Shown in pieces: positions 36,998 through 45,402 of a DNA stretch of 64,000 nucleotides (position 1 is the first letter of the stretch; the number at the start of each line of letters is the position of its first letter). A program made the position numbers and the translations under genes. Source of the DNA: Fuscovulum ytuae (GTDB taxonomy: Bacteria > Pseudomonadota > Alphaproteobacteria > Rhodobacterales > Rhodobacteraceae); contig NZ_CP124535.1 in NCBI RefSeq assembly GCF_029953595.1, forward strand, positions 992,001-1,056,000. Reading direction: 5' to 3'. A model generated the notes under the pieces. The model ran no database searches and was not told the origin of the DNA. It saw only the letters and a program-made list of their open reading frames with translations.

Positions 36998-39376
36998 TCA
37001 GCCGTTGATCGCCGCCCAGACTCGCGACGGCGAGACGGGCATGTCGATATGTTTCACATGCGTATGGCCGCCGCGATGAAGCGCGTCGATCACCGCATTG
37101 ACCACCGCCGGGGGCGACCCGATGGCCCCGGCCTCGCCGCAGCCCTTCACCCCGAGGGGGTTATGGGTGCAGGGCGTGACGCAGGAATGGTCCACCGTAT
37201 AGAAGGGCACGTCATCGGCGCGCGGCATGGCGTAATCCATATAGGACGCCGTCAAGAGCTGGCCGTTTTCGTCATAGGACGTGTTTTCCAAGAGGGCCTG
37301 ACCGATCCCCTGCCCCACGCCGCCATGCACCTGCCCCTCGACGATCATCGGGTTCATCACATGGCCAAAGTCATCGGCGCAGGTGAAGGACGCGATATCA
37401 ACCTTGCCGGTTTCGGGGTCCACCTCCACCTCGCAAAGATAGGCACCTGCGGGATAGGTGAAGTTTGCCGGATCGTAGAAGGCCGTTTCTTCCAGCCCCG
37501 GTTCCAGCGTTTCCAGCGGGTAGTTGTGCGGGACGTAAGCCGAGAAGGCAATCTCGCCGAAGCTTTTCGCCTTGTCGGTGCCTGCGACACTGAACTTGCC
37601 ATCGGCAAAGACAATGTCGTTCTCGGACGCTTCCAGCATATGGGCCGCAATCTTCTTGCCCTTGGCGATGATCTTGTCCACCGCCTTGGTCATCGCCGCG
37701 CCGCAGACCGCCAGAGAGCGGGACCCGTATGACCCCATGCCGAAGGGAATCTTCGACGTGTCGCCATGCACGATCTCGATCGAGCTTTCCGGGATGCCCA
37801 GCTTTTCGGCCACGATCTGGGCAAAGACCGTCTCATGGCCCTGCCCGTGGCTATGCGCCCCGGTCATCACGCTGATATTGCCGGTGGCGTTCACCCGCAC
37901 GGTTGCGGCGTCATAAAGGCCGACGCGCGACCCAAGCACGCCCACAAGGTTCGACGGCGCGATGCCGCAAGCCTCGATCCAGGTCGAAAGGCCCATGCCG
38001 CGCAGCTTGCCCTTTGCCTTGGACGCCGCTGCCCGCTTGTCGAAGCCGGCTACGTCTGCCAGTTCGATCAGCTTGTCCAACGTCGCCTGATAGTTGCCCG
38101 TGTCATAGACCAGCCCGACCGGGGTGGTGTAGGGGAACTGATCCGGCTGGATCAGGTTCTTGCGGCGCACCTCGAACGGATCAAGGTTCAGCTCGCGGCA
38201 CATCTTATCGACGATACGTTCGATCGAGAACGTGGCCTCGGGCCGACCCGCGCCGCGATAGGCATCGACGGGGGCGGTATTGGTGAAGACCGTTTTCACG
38301 TTCACATAGACATGCGGCACCTTATAGGGGCCCGCCATCAGCGTGCCATGCAGGAAGGTCGGCGTCGCGGTGGAGAAGTTCGAAAGGTAAGCCCCCACAT
38401 TGGCCAGCGTTTCCGTGCGGATCGCAAGAATCTCACCATCCTTGGTCGATGCCATCTCGATCTTCGTCACATGGTCGCGGCCATGCGCATCGGTGAGGAA
38501 GCTTTCCGTCCGCTCTGCCGTCCAGCGCACCGGACGGCCCAGCTTGCGTGCCGCCGCCAGAACCAGCGCCTCTTCGCCATAGTGATAGATCTTCGACCCG
38601 AAGCCGCCGCCCACATCAGGGGCCACGACCGTCAGCTTGTTTTCCGGGATGCCCAGAACGAAGGCCGCCACCAGAAGCCGCGTCAGGTGCGGGTTCTGCG
38701 AGGTGGTGGTCAGCTTGTAGTCGCCCGTGCCGGGGAAATATTCCCCGATGCTGGCGCGCGGTTCCATCGCGTTCGGCACCAGACGGTTGTTCACCAGTTC
38801 CAGCGTGGTGATGTGGGGCGCGTTCTTGAACGCCTCATCCACCGCCGCGCGGTTATCCTCGATCCAGCCCCAGTCGAAGCAGAGGTTGTCGGGGATCTCG
38901 TCATGCACGCGGTTCGACGCATCGGCCACGGCCTTCTTCATGTCGACGATGGCGGGCAGTTCCTCGATCTCGCTATCATCGGCCAGTTGCTGGGCCGCGT
39001 CCTTGGCCTGATTGTAGGTTTCCGCGATCACGGCGGCATAGGCGTCGCCCACATGGCGGACTTTGCCATGGGCCAGCACCGGGCGCTTGGGTTCGCGCAT
39101 CGGCGTGCCATCGCGGCTGTTGATCAGCCAGCCCGCCGGGTTGCCGCCCACATCCTTGAAATCCTCGCCCGTGAAGATGGCCAGCACGCCGGGCATCGCG
39201 GCGGCATTGGCCGTGTTGATCGACTTGATCCGCCCATGCGCGACGTTCGACCGTACGAAGACCGCATAGGTCTGCGCGGCAATCGCCATGTCATCGGTAT
39301 AGACCCCGCGCCCCGACAGAAAGCGCACGTCCTCGCGCCGCTTGCTGCTGGCGCCGATCCCTGTGTCCTTCGGCAT
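36998..39376 (-). CDS. coxL: form II CO dehydrogenase-like molybdenum hydroxylase large subunit
   Basis: A 792-residue molybdopterin subunit. The active-site loop reads AYRGAGR (Ala372-Arg378), the form II signature, not the AYRCSFR of true (form I) Mo-Cu CO dehydrogenase, so the copper-binding cysteine is missing. Other cofactor regions (VVAPDVGGGFGSK, MTGAHSHGQGHETVFAQ, GMGSYGSRSL, GVKGCGEAGAIGSPPAVVNAV) are present. Form II enzymes may oxidise CO weakly or act on other substrates; the name only marks homology. GGGAGGA precedes the ATG, 24 bp after coxS. Confidence 0.93.
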   Translation of the reverse strand: MPKDTGIGASSKRREDVRFLSGRGVYTDDMAIAAQTYAVFVRSNVAHGRIKSINTANAAAMPGVLAIFTGEDFKDVGGNPAGWLINSRDGTPMREPKRPVLAHGKVRHVGDAYAAVIAETYNQAKDAAQQLADDSEIEELPAIVDMKKAVADASNRVHDEIPDNLCFDWGWIEDNRAAVDEAFKNAPHITTLELVNNRLVPNAMEPRASIGEYFPGTGDYKLTTTSQNPHLTRLLVAAFVLGIPENKLTVVAPDVGGGFGSKIYHYGEEALVLAAARKLGRPVRWTAERTESFLTDAHGRDHVTKIEMASTKDGEILAIRTETLANVGAYLSNFSTATPTFLHGTLMAGPYKVPHVYVNVKTVFTNTAPVDAYRGAGRPEATFSIERIVDKMCRELNLDPFEVRRKNLIQPDQFPYTTPVGLVYDTGNYQATLDKLIELADVAGFDKRAAASKAKGKLRGMGLSTWIEACGIAPSNLVGVLGSRVGLYDAATVRVNATGNISVMTGAHSHGQGHETVFAQIVAEKLGIPESSIEIVHGDTSKIPFGMGSYGSRSLAVCGAAMTKAVDKIIAKGKKIAAHMLEASENDIVFADGKFSVAGTDKAKSFGEIAFSAYVPHNYPLETLEPGLEETAFYDPANFTYPAGAYLCEVEVDPETGKVDIASFTCADDFGHVMNPMIVEGQVHGGVGQGIGQALLENTSYDENGQLLTASYMDYAMPRADDVPFYTVDHSCVTPCTHNPLGVKGCGEAGAIGSPPAVVNAVIDALHRGGHTHVKHIDMPVSPSRVWAAING

Positions 39377-39400
39377 CCCAATTCCTCCCTGAAATCGTGC

Positions 39401-39886
39401 TTATTCGGCGGCCTGCGCAGCTGCATCCTGCCCGGATGCGGCCAGCACCGCCTTGACGATGTTATGATAGCCCGTGCAGCGGCAGATATTCCCCTCAAGG
39501 TAATGCCGGATCTCGGCCTCGGACGGCTTGGGGTTGTCGGCCAGAAGCGCGGCGGAAGACATCACCATGCCGGGCGTGCAGAAGCCGCATTGCAGGCCGT
39601 GATGGTCTTGGAACGCCTGCTGGATCACCGATAGCGACCCATCGGGATTGTTCATCCCCTCGATCGTCTTGACGCTTGCGCCCGCCACATCGGCGGCAAA
39701 GGTGGTGCAGGATTTCACCGCCTTGCCATCCACATGCACCACGCAGGCGCCACATTGGCTGGTGTCGCAGCCGACATGCGTGCCGGTCAGCCCCAACCCC
39801 TCGCGCAGGAAGGTGGACAGAAGCGTGCGCCCCTCCACCTCGCCCGAGACGGTCTTGCCGTTCACCGTCATCGTGACTTTCGTCAT
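39401..39886 (-). CDS. coxS: CO dehydrogenase-type small subunit (2 x [2Fe-2S])
   Basis: A 161-residue iron-sulfur subunit. The plant-type cluster uses Cys40, Cys45, Cys48 and Cys60; the second cluster uses Cys100, Cys103, Cys135 and Cys137 ([17 protein letters not shown]). It links the molybdenum site on CoxL to FAD on CoxM. GGGAGGA lies before the ATG. A C-terminal Ala/Gln-rich tail is slightly longer than usual. Confidence 0.94.
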   Translation of the reverse strand: MTKVTMTVNGKTVSGEVEGRTLLSTFLREGLGLTGTHVGCDTSQCGACVVHVDGKAVKSCTTFAADVAGASVKTIEGMNNPDGSLSVIQQAFQDHHGLQCGFCTPGMVMSSAALLADNPKPSEAEIRHYLEGNICRCTGYHNIVKAVLAASGQDAAAQAAE

Positions 39887-39929
39887 GGTCGTCCTCCCTT
39901 GGACTCTTCCTAGGTAATTGCTTTTCGGT

Positions 39930-40451
39930 TCAGCCCATCAGGCGCTTGAACCAACCCTTCTTCTTTTCGCCTTCGCCCGCTGTGGCCTCTTCGGCCATTT
40001 CTTCTTCAGCCGGACCTTCGACCGCAGCCTGGAATCGGGTGAAGAATTCATCCGCCATCTTCTTGGCGAAACCGTCGATGATCCGGCTGCCCAATTGAGC
40101 GATCTTGCCGCCCACCGCCGCCTCGACATCGTAGGAAAGGCGAGTGCCGCCCTCCATAGGTTCCAAGGTCACTGCCGCACCGCCTTTGGCGAAACCGGCA
40201 GGGCCACCCTTGCCTTCGCCCGATATCTTTAGGCTACGGCCTTCGACGATATCGGAAAAGGACACGGCCCCCTTGAAGGTGGCCTTCACCGGGCCGACCT
40301 TCTGGGTCACCACGGCCTCGAACCCATCGGCCACGCTGCCCGACATGCTTTCGCATCCCGGCACGCATTCCTTCAGGACATCGGGATTCAGGATCGCCGC
40401 CCAGACAGTGGCCGGGTCGGCCTTGATCTCGCGAAAATCGGTCAGCTTCAT
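39930..40451 (-). CDS. coxG: CoxG-like SRPBCC family protein
   Basis: A 173-residue protein with a START/SRPBCC fold ([52 protein letters not shown]) and a lysine-rich C-terminal tail ([11 protein letters not shown]) that may bind membrane. In known cox operons CoxG anchors the enzyme to the membrane and takes part in electron transfer to quinone. GAGGTG precedes the ATG at 40451. It is the first gene of the operon. Confidence 0.9.
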   Translation of the reverse strand: MKLTDFREIKADPATVWAAILNPDVLKECVPGCESMSGSVADGFEAVVTQKVGPVKATFKGAVSFSDIVEGRSLKISGEGKGGPAGFAKGGAAVTLEPMEGGTRLSYDVEAAVGGKIAQLGSRIIDGFAKKMADEFFTRFQAAVEGPAEEEMAEEATAGEGEKKKGWFKRLMG

Positions 40452-40534
40452 GTTGGTCACCTCACTTGTCCGGAAGATTAAGCGGCCCTTGCGCCGCCCG
40501 ATATGGAACATTGGTCGTAGGCGCAGGGTTCAGG

Positions 40535-42739
40535 CTATCCCGCCTGCGGCAATCCCGCGATGAAAGATTCGAGAGCGCGGGCATCCAGCGGCTTCATCAT
40601 CAAGCCCACCCCCGCCGCCGCGCAATGGGCGCGCAATTCGGGGCGGTGGTCGGCGGTGACGATCCGCGCAGGCACCGCGCCATGCCGCGCCTGAACCATG
40701 GACAGGAATTTCACCCCGTCCATCCCCGCCCCTAGATTGAAATCGACGATAAAGCAGTCGGGCAGGATGCCCAGTTCTTCGATCAATTCCAGCGCCTCTT
40801 CACCCGAGGCGGCATCAAGGACGCTGACACCCCATTTCTCAAGCAAAAGCGCCATCGCGCGGCGCAGATCGCCGTCGTTTTCCACCAAAAAGACGATGCG
40901 ATTCTGCATCGACGGGCGGGGGCTTGGCGCGGGGCGCGGTCCTTCGGGATGCGCCACCCCATCGGCCAAAGGCACCTGCACCATGAAACAGGTGCCCCGC
41001 CCGATCTCTGACGACAGGCCAAGGGGATGGCCCAAAAGGGCGCAGGCCCGCTCCACGATGGCAAGGCCAAGCCCCATCCCTTCGCTGGCCGAAGCGCGGG
41101 CATTCAGGCGGTGGAATTCCTTGAAGATGTTGTCCTGTTCGGTTTCGGGTATCCCCGGCCCCGTGTCGCGCACCTCGATCCGAACCATGCCACCACGGCG
41201 CCGCACGCCCACCAGAATGCGCCCCCGGTCGGTATAGCGGATGGCATTGCCGATCAGGTTTTGCAGGATGCGCCGCAGATAGGCCGCATCCGACGTGACT
41301 GTCACCCGCGACGGCACCACCGACAGCCGCAACCCCTTGGCCGCCGCAATGGCCCCGAATTCGTCGTGGAACTGTTCCAAAAGCCGTTCCAGCCGCACAG
41401 GCCCCACCGATACCGCCGCCCGCCCGCTTTCAAGTTTCGAGATATCCAGAAGCGCGCCCAAAATCCCTTCCACCGACAAAAGCGCGTTCTGCGCCTTGTC
41501 CAGCGCGGCCCGGGTCTCGGCCCCCAGCCCCTCTTCAGGAACGGATGAGATGAAAAGTTTCGCCGCGCTCAGCGGCTGCAACAGGTCATGGCTGGCCGCC
41601 GCCACGAAACGTGACCTGCTGGCATTGGCGCGTTCGGCATGCGCCAGCGCATCCTCCAGTTCCAGCGTGCGTTCCATCACCCGCGCCTCAAGCGTTTCAT
41701 TGGCGCGGCTCAGCGCCTCGATTGCCGCGCGCTCGGCGGTGACATCGGTGAAAGACATCACGAAACCGCCATTGGGCATGCCTTGGGCAAAGACATCCAT
41801 GATCATGTCCGGCCCGCGCCGCAACTCAAAGCGGATCGCCCCCCGCCCCTCGCGCCCCGCGACCCAATCGCCCAGCCGCGCCTCGGTGATGCCTTCGCCA
41901 AAGGTCAGGTCGGTGCGGAAACGGTCAAGGATGGCGTCGAAACTCACACCCATGCGGAACCGCGCCATGGGGACGGTCAAAAGCTGGCCCAGACGCTGAT
42001 TCCACCCCACCAGCCGCGCCTCGGCATCAAAGATGCAGACACCTTGGCTGATATGGTCCAGCGTGGCGCGGATCACGCGGGCCTGATCGTCCAGCATCTT
42101 GCCGCGTTCCGACCGTTCCAGACGGATGATCTCGGTCACATCGGTTTGCAGGATCACCGTCCCGCCATCTGCGGTGCGGTGTTCGCTGACCTGAACCCAA
42201 CGGTCCCAGACCATGCGGACGTTAAAGATCACATGCCGGTCCTGGTGGCGACGACGGCGCGCGACGGCCCAATCCTCGGCGCTTTCCCCCGGCGGCAGTT
42301 CCAAAAAGCGCGACTGGCTGACCCGTTCGATATAATCGCCAAAGCGCAGCCCTGGCTTCAGATGTTCCCGCAGGTCAAGCATGTGCATCCCGAACCGGGA
42401 ATTGCACATCACCAGCACATCCTGCGCATCGAAAAGGGCGAATCCCTCCTGAATCGTCTCGATCGCATTTGCAAGGTTCTGCCGCGCGGCTTCGGTGGCG
42501 CGGTTCGCCTCGGCCAGCCTTGCATTGCTGTCATTCAAAAGGTCCAGCGCGCGTTCCAGATCGCGGGTGCGTTCGCGCACCTGATCCTCCAGCATCGCCG
42601 CGCGCTGGAATTGCGCATAGGCCGCGCCGCTGTCATCGGTGATCTGTTCCACCCGGCGCATCAAGACCTGCGCGATGGCCAGCAGCTTTTCGGTTTGCCG
42701 TTCAGGCGGATCGGCGGGGTTGATCAGCGTCTCGATCAT
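40535..42739 (-). CDS. PAS-domain hybrid sensor histidine kinase/response regulator (NahK/ErcS'-like)
   Basis: A 734-residue soluble kinase without membrane segments. In order: a helical coiled coil (about 40-95), PAS domain with NAIETIQEGFALFD (91-210), second PAS with ATLDHISQGVCIFD (225-335), HisKA with phospho-acceptor His384 in AASHDLLQPL, HATPase_c (NLIGNAIRY, DTGPGIPE, GMGLGLAIV), then a C-terminal receiver (from about 610, Asp in CFIVDFNL). The HDLLQPL type, double PAS and FIST partner match NahK/ErcS' kinases. Overlaps the FIST gene by 4 bp. Confidence 0.92.
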   Translation of the reverse strand: MIETLINPADPPERQTEKLLAIAQVLMRRVEQITDDSGAAYAQFQRAAMLEDQVRERTRDLERALDLLNDSNARLAEANRATEAARQNLANAIETIQEGFALFDAQDVLVMCNSRFGMHMLDLREHLKPGLRFGDYIERVSQSRFLELPPGESAEDWAVARRRRHQDRHVIFNVRMVWDRWVQVSEHRTADGGTVILQTDVTEIIRLERSERGKMLDDQARVIRATLDHISQGVCIFDAEARLVGWNQRLGQLLTVPMARFRMGVSFDAILDRFRTDLTFGEGITEARLGDWVAGREGRGAIRFELRRGPDMIMDVFAQGMPNGGFVMSFTDVTAERAAIEALSRANETLEARVMERTLELEDALAHAERANASRSRFVAAASHDLLQPLSAAKLFISSVPEEGLGAETRAALDKAQNALLSVEGILGALLDISKLESGRAAVSVGPVRLERLLEQFHDEFGAIAAAKGLRLSVVPSRVTVTSDAAYLRRILQNLIGNAIRYTDRGRILVGVRRRGGMVRIEVRDTGPGIPETEQDNIFKEFHRLNARASASEGMGLGLAIVERACALLGHPLGLSSEIGRGTCFMVQVPLADGVAHPEGPRPAPSPRPSMQNRIVFLVENDGDLRRAMALLLEKWGVSVLDAASGEEALELIEELGILPDCFIVDFNLGAGMDGVKFLSMVQARHGAVPARIVTADHRPELRAHCAAAGVGLMMKPLDARALESFIAGLPQAG

Positions 42740-43926
42740 TCCGCCGCCTCGGCGGCCCTATCGTCAGGCGGATAGATGGCCACCCCTGTCATCGTCTGGT
42801 TCACATGCAGCGCATTGAACTGTTCACCATAGGTGGAAAAACCCACCACCCGGTTTTCACGCAGGATGGCCGACACGGCCCCCGACTTCTGTTTCTCCTG
42901 CGCCTCCATCCGGCGCAGGATGCAATCGCAGGCAAGGATGGCCACAGGCGCGCCCTCGGCGGCCAGTTCGGCCATGCGGCCCGCCAGATGGGTCACCATG
43001 TCCTGCGGATCGGCCAGCGTCAGCACAACGCCTTCGTCGATGGCGGAAAAGAAGATCAGATCGCCGCCCTCTGCCACCTCGCGGATCGCGCGCACATGGT
43101 GCTTGCCCCCGACACGCACGACCACGGGATGGGCTGCAAAGGTAAAGGTGGTCAGCTGCGCGGGGTCTTTGCCCAGAAGCCGCGCATATTCCTGTGCAGC
43201 AGGTTCGGCATTGATCTTATGGACGATGCGTCGCGCCGGATCGGCCCCGGTCACCACCATGCGCGCTTCGGTTGGCGTCAGATGGTCAAGGCTGAAGACC
43301 TTCACCCGGCAATCGGTCCGCACCAAGGCCAAGACGGCGGCATTTTGCAAGGCATGGCCTTCGTGCAGAACGAAGGTCGCGCGAAACCGCGTCCCATCCC
43401 CCGCCGATCCCCCGAAAAGGGGCACCGGCCCCAGCCCCGATGCCAGCGCCCCGGCAAGCTCGTCCTCGCGCACCGACAGGCCATCGACAAGAAGGAAGGC
43501 GAACTCCCCCTCCCAATCGGGATGCGCACGGGACAGCGATTGCCGCGACCGGATCAATTGCCCGATCAGCCCCTCCCGCTCCATCGCCGAAAGGTCGGGA
43601 ATCAACAGCAGGTCCGCCGCGAAATGCGATGCAGGCAGGCCCACGGCGACGATCTCGCCCTCGGTATAGCCCGCCCCGGAAATCTCGCCCGCCGTGGAAC
43701 AGCCGACGACACGCGCCCCCCCGAACCGCCCCGGCAGGCGCAGCGCCAGCGCATCCAGATCGGCATCCGGCGACACGAACAGAATGACAAGGGCGAAAGG
43801 CCCCGGCCCCAGCGCCTCTTCCAATTGACGCAGCGGATGCGGCACGTCCACCGGCACAGACGCCCGCGCGACCAGTGCCAGCCCCGCGTCCTGCGACGCA
43901 GAAAATGCCTCCCTCCGCTGGTTCAT
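42736..43926 (-). CDS. FIST domain sensor protein (NosP-like)
   Basis: A 396-residue cytoplasmic protein with FIST_N (ALVILFVSPDADLDAL, VVGCSTAGEISGAGYTEGEIVAVGL, LFGGSAGDGTRF) and FIST_C (HPVVVRVGGKHHVRAIREV, AILACDCILRRM, VVGFSTYGEQF). FIST proteins bind small ligands; the NosP branch binds haem and nitric oxide and inhibits a co-encoded NahK-type kinase. The overlap with such a kinase makes this role likely. The ATG at 43926 has GGGAGGA upstream and replaces a longer frame from 43971. Confidence 0.88.
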   Translation of the reverse strand: MNQRREAFSASQDAGLALVARASVPVDVPHPLRQLEEALGPGPFALVILFVSPDADLDALALRLPGRFGGARVVGCSTAGEISGAGYTEGEIVAVGLPASHFAADLLLIPDLSAMEREGLIGQLIRSRQSLSRAHPDWEGEFAFLLVDGLSVREDELAGALASGLGPVPLFGGSAGDGTRFRATFVLHEGHALQNAAVLALVRTDCRVKVFSLDHLTPTEARMVVTGADPARRIVHKINAEPAAQEYARLLGKDPAQLTTFTFAAHPVVVRVGGKHHVRAIREVAEGGDLIFFSAIDEGVVLTLADPQDMVTHLAGRMAELAAEGAPVAILACDCILRRMEAQEKQKSGAVSAILRENRVVGFSTYGEQFNALHVNQTMTGVAIYPPDDRAAEAAE

Positions 43927-44078
43927 CGCGTCCTCCCAAACGCGCCGTCCTGCGGAAAGGCTACAATTCACCCCCCCGCCCCCGCAAGCCCCGGATTGTC
44001 AGGACATCACCAAGCATGGCACCCAGCCCAGAACGCCGCCCCTTACAGAACAGCGGGCCTTTTGCGGAACGGACCGCC

Positions 44079-44762
44079 CTACCCGTTTTCGGGCATCAAA
44101 CGATCGAAACTCGCCTCTTGCGCAATCAACACGGCCTGCGTCCGGCTTTGCACGCCCAGCTTGCGCATGATCGCCGTCACATGCGCCTTCACCGTGGTCT
44201 CGGCGATGGTCAACTCATAGGCGATCTGCTTGTTCAGCATCCCCTCGCAGATCAGTTGCAAGATCTTCGCCTGCTGCCGCGTCAAAAGGGAAAGCCGCGA
44301 AATGGCCTCCTCACGCTGGCTTGCAGGTGCATTGGGATCGGCCTGCGGCACAAACCCTTCGGGCACAAACCCCTCACCCGCGCGAATGGCATCGAAGGCC
44401 GCCTTGAACACCTCGCGCCGCGAATGTTTGGGAACAAAGCCCACGGCACCGGCCCGCAGCGCCGCGCCGATCACTCGATTGTCGGCCAAGGAGGACACCA
44501 CCACCACCGGCACATCCCCCGCCGTGGCGCGCAGCCGGATCAACCCATCCAGCCCGTTCACATCCGGCAGGTTCAGATCCAGCACCACCACATCCGGCAA
44601 AGGCGAAATCTCCAGCCGCGCCAGCGCCGTTTCCAGCCTGTCCGCCGTCTCGATCCCCTCGATCCCTGCCACTGCGCGCAATGTCATCGACAGGGCGTCG
44701 CAGAACAGCGGATGGTCATCCACGATCAAGGCCGTGGCAAGCCTGCGCTGCGATCCGTCCAT
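44079..44762 (-). CDS. NarL/LuxR family response regulator
   Basis: A 227-residue two-component regulator: receiver with acidic pair DD (15-16), phospho-acceptor Asp62 (VVVLDLNLPD) and conserved Lys (FVPKH), then a LuxR-type HTH (LTRQQAKILQLICEGMLNKQIAYELTIAETTVKAHVTAIMRKLGV). It is upstream of the FIST and kinase genes on the same strand, 152 bp away, and is the natural output partner of the hybrid kinase. AGGAGG precedes the ATG at 44762. Targets unknown. Confidence 0.92.
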   Translation of the reverse strand: MDGSQRRLATALIVDDHPLFCDALSMTLRAVAGIEGIETADRLETALARLEISPLPDVVVLDLNLPDVNGLDGLIRLRATAGDVPVVVVSSLADNRVIGAALRAGAVGFVPKHSRREVFKAAFDAIRAGEGFVPEGFVPQADPNAPASQREEAISRLSLLTRQQAKILQLICEGMLNKQIAYELTIAETTVKAHVTAIMRKLGVQSRTQAVLIAQEASFDRLMPENG

Positions 44763-44943
44763 CGGAACCTCCTGTCCCACATGATGCAGGCTAACAGCGC
44801 ATGCGCCCCGCGCCAACTGCGCCAAAGGTCTTAGCCGCCACGCAAAGTTCCGCCCGCGCCCGGCCCCGTCCTGATCCCACCCTTTCCCCCTGCGCCCCCG
44901 CCCGCTATCACCGTGCCAAACCGTGCATTCAGGGGTTGCCACC

Positions 44944-45402
44944 ATGCCCATCCAGCGCCGCGATGTCCTTTTCCTCGCCCTGCCCCTCGCCCTCGCCGCC
45001 TGTGGCGGTGGCCGCCGCGACACCCCGCCCAGCCGCAGCGCACAGGGCCCGGAAGAGATCAACCGACTGATCCGCAAATATGCCCGCGTCTATGACATCC
45101 CCGAAAGCCTGATCCACGAAACCGTCCGCCGCGAAAGCGGCTATAACCCCGCTGCCCGCAACGGACCCTATTACGGGCTGATGCAGATCCACCCCCAGAC
45201 CGCGCAGACCATGGGGTTCAGGGGCGACCCGTCCCAGCTTCTGGATGCCGAAACCAACATGATCTACGCCGGAAAATACCTGCGCGGCGCATGGCTCGTG
45301 GCGCGCGGCAACCATGACCGCGCCCATATGTGGTATCGCCGCGGCTATTATTACGAAGCCAAACGCATGGGCCTTCTGGAGGAAACGGGCCTCAGATCCT
45401 AA
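44944..45402 (+). CDS. lytic transglycosylase lipoprotein (SLT domain)
   Basis: A 152-residue lipoprotein. The signal peptide ends in the lipobox LAAC with Cys20. The SLT fold has catalytic Glu64 in RRESGYNPAA, then GPYYGLMQIHPQTAQTMGF and METNMIYAGKYL-like ETNMIYAGKYLRGAW, and a YRRGYYYEAKRMGLL end. It would cleave peptidoglycan glycan strands. Unusually small for the family. It is divergent from the regulator gene and its stop overlaps the end of the MttB-like gene by 4 bp. Confidence 0.88.
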   Translation: MPIQRRDVLFLALPLALAACGGGRRDTPPSRSAQGPEEINRLIRKYARVYDIPESLIHETVRRESGYNPAARNGPYYGLMQIHPQTAQTMGFRGDPSQLLDAETNMIYAGKYLRGAWLVARGNHDRAHMWYRRGYYYEAKRMGLLEETGLRS

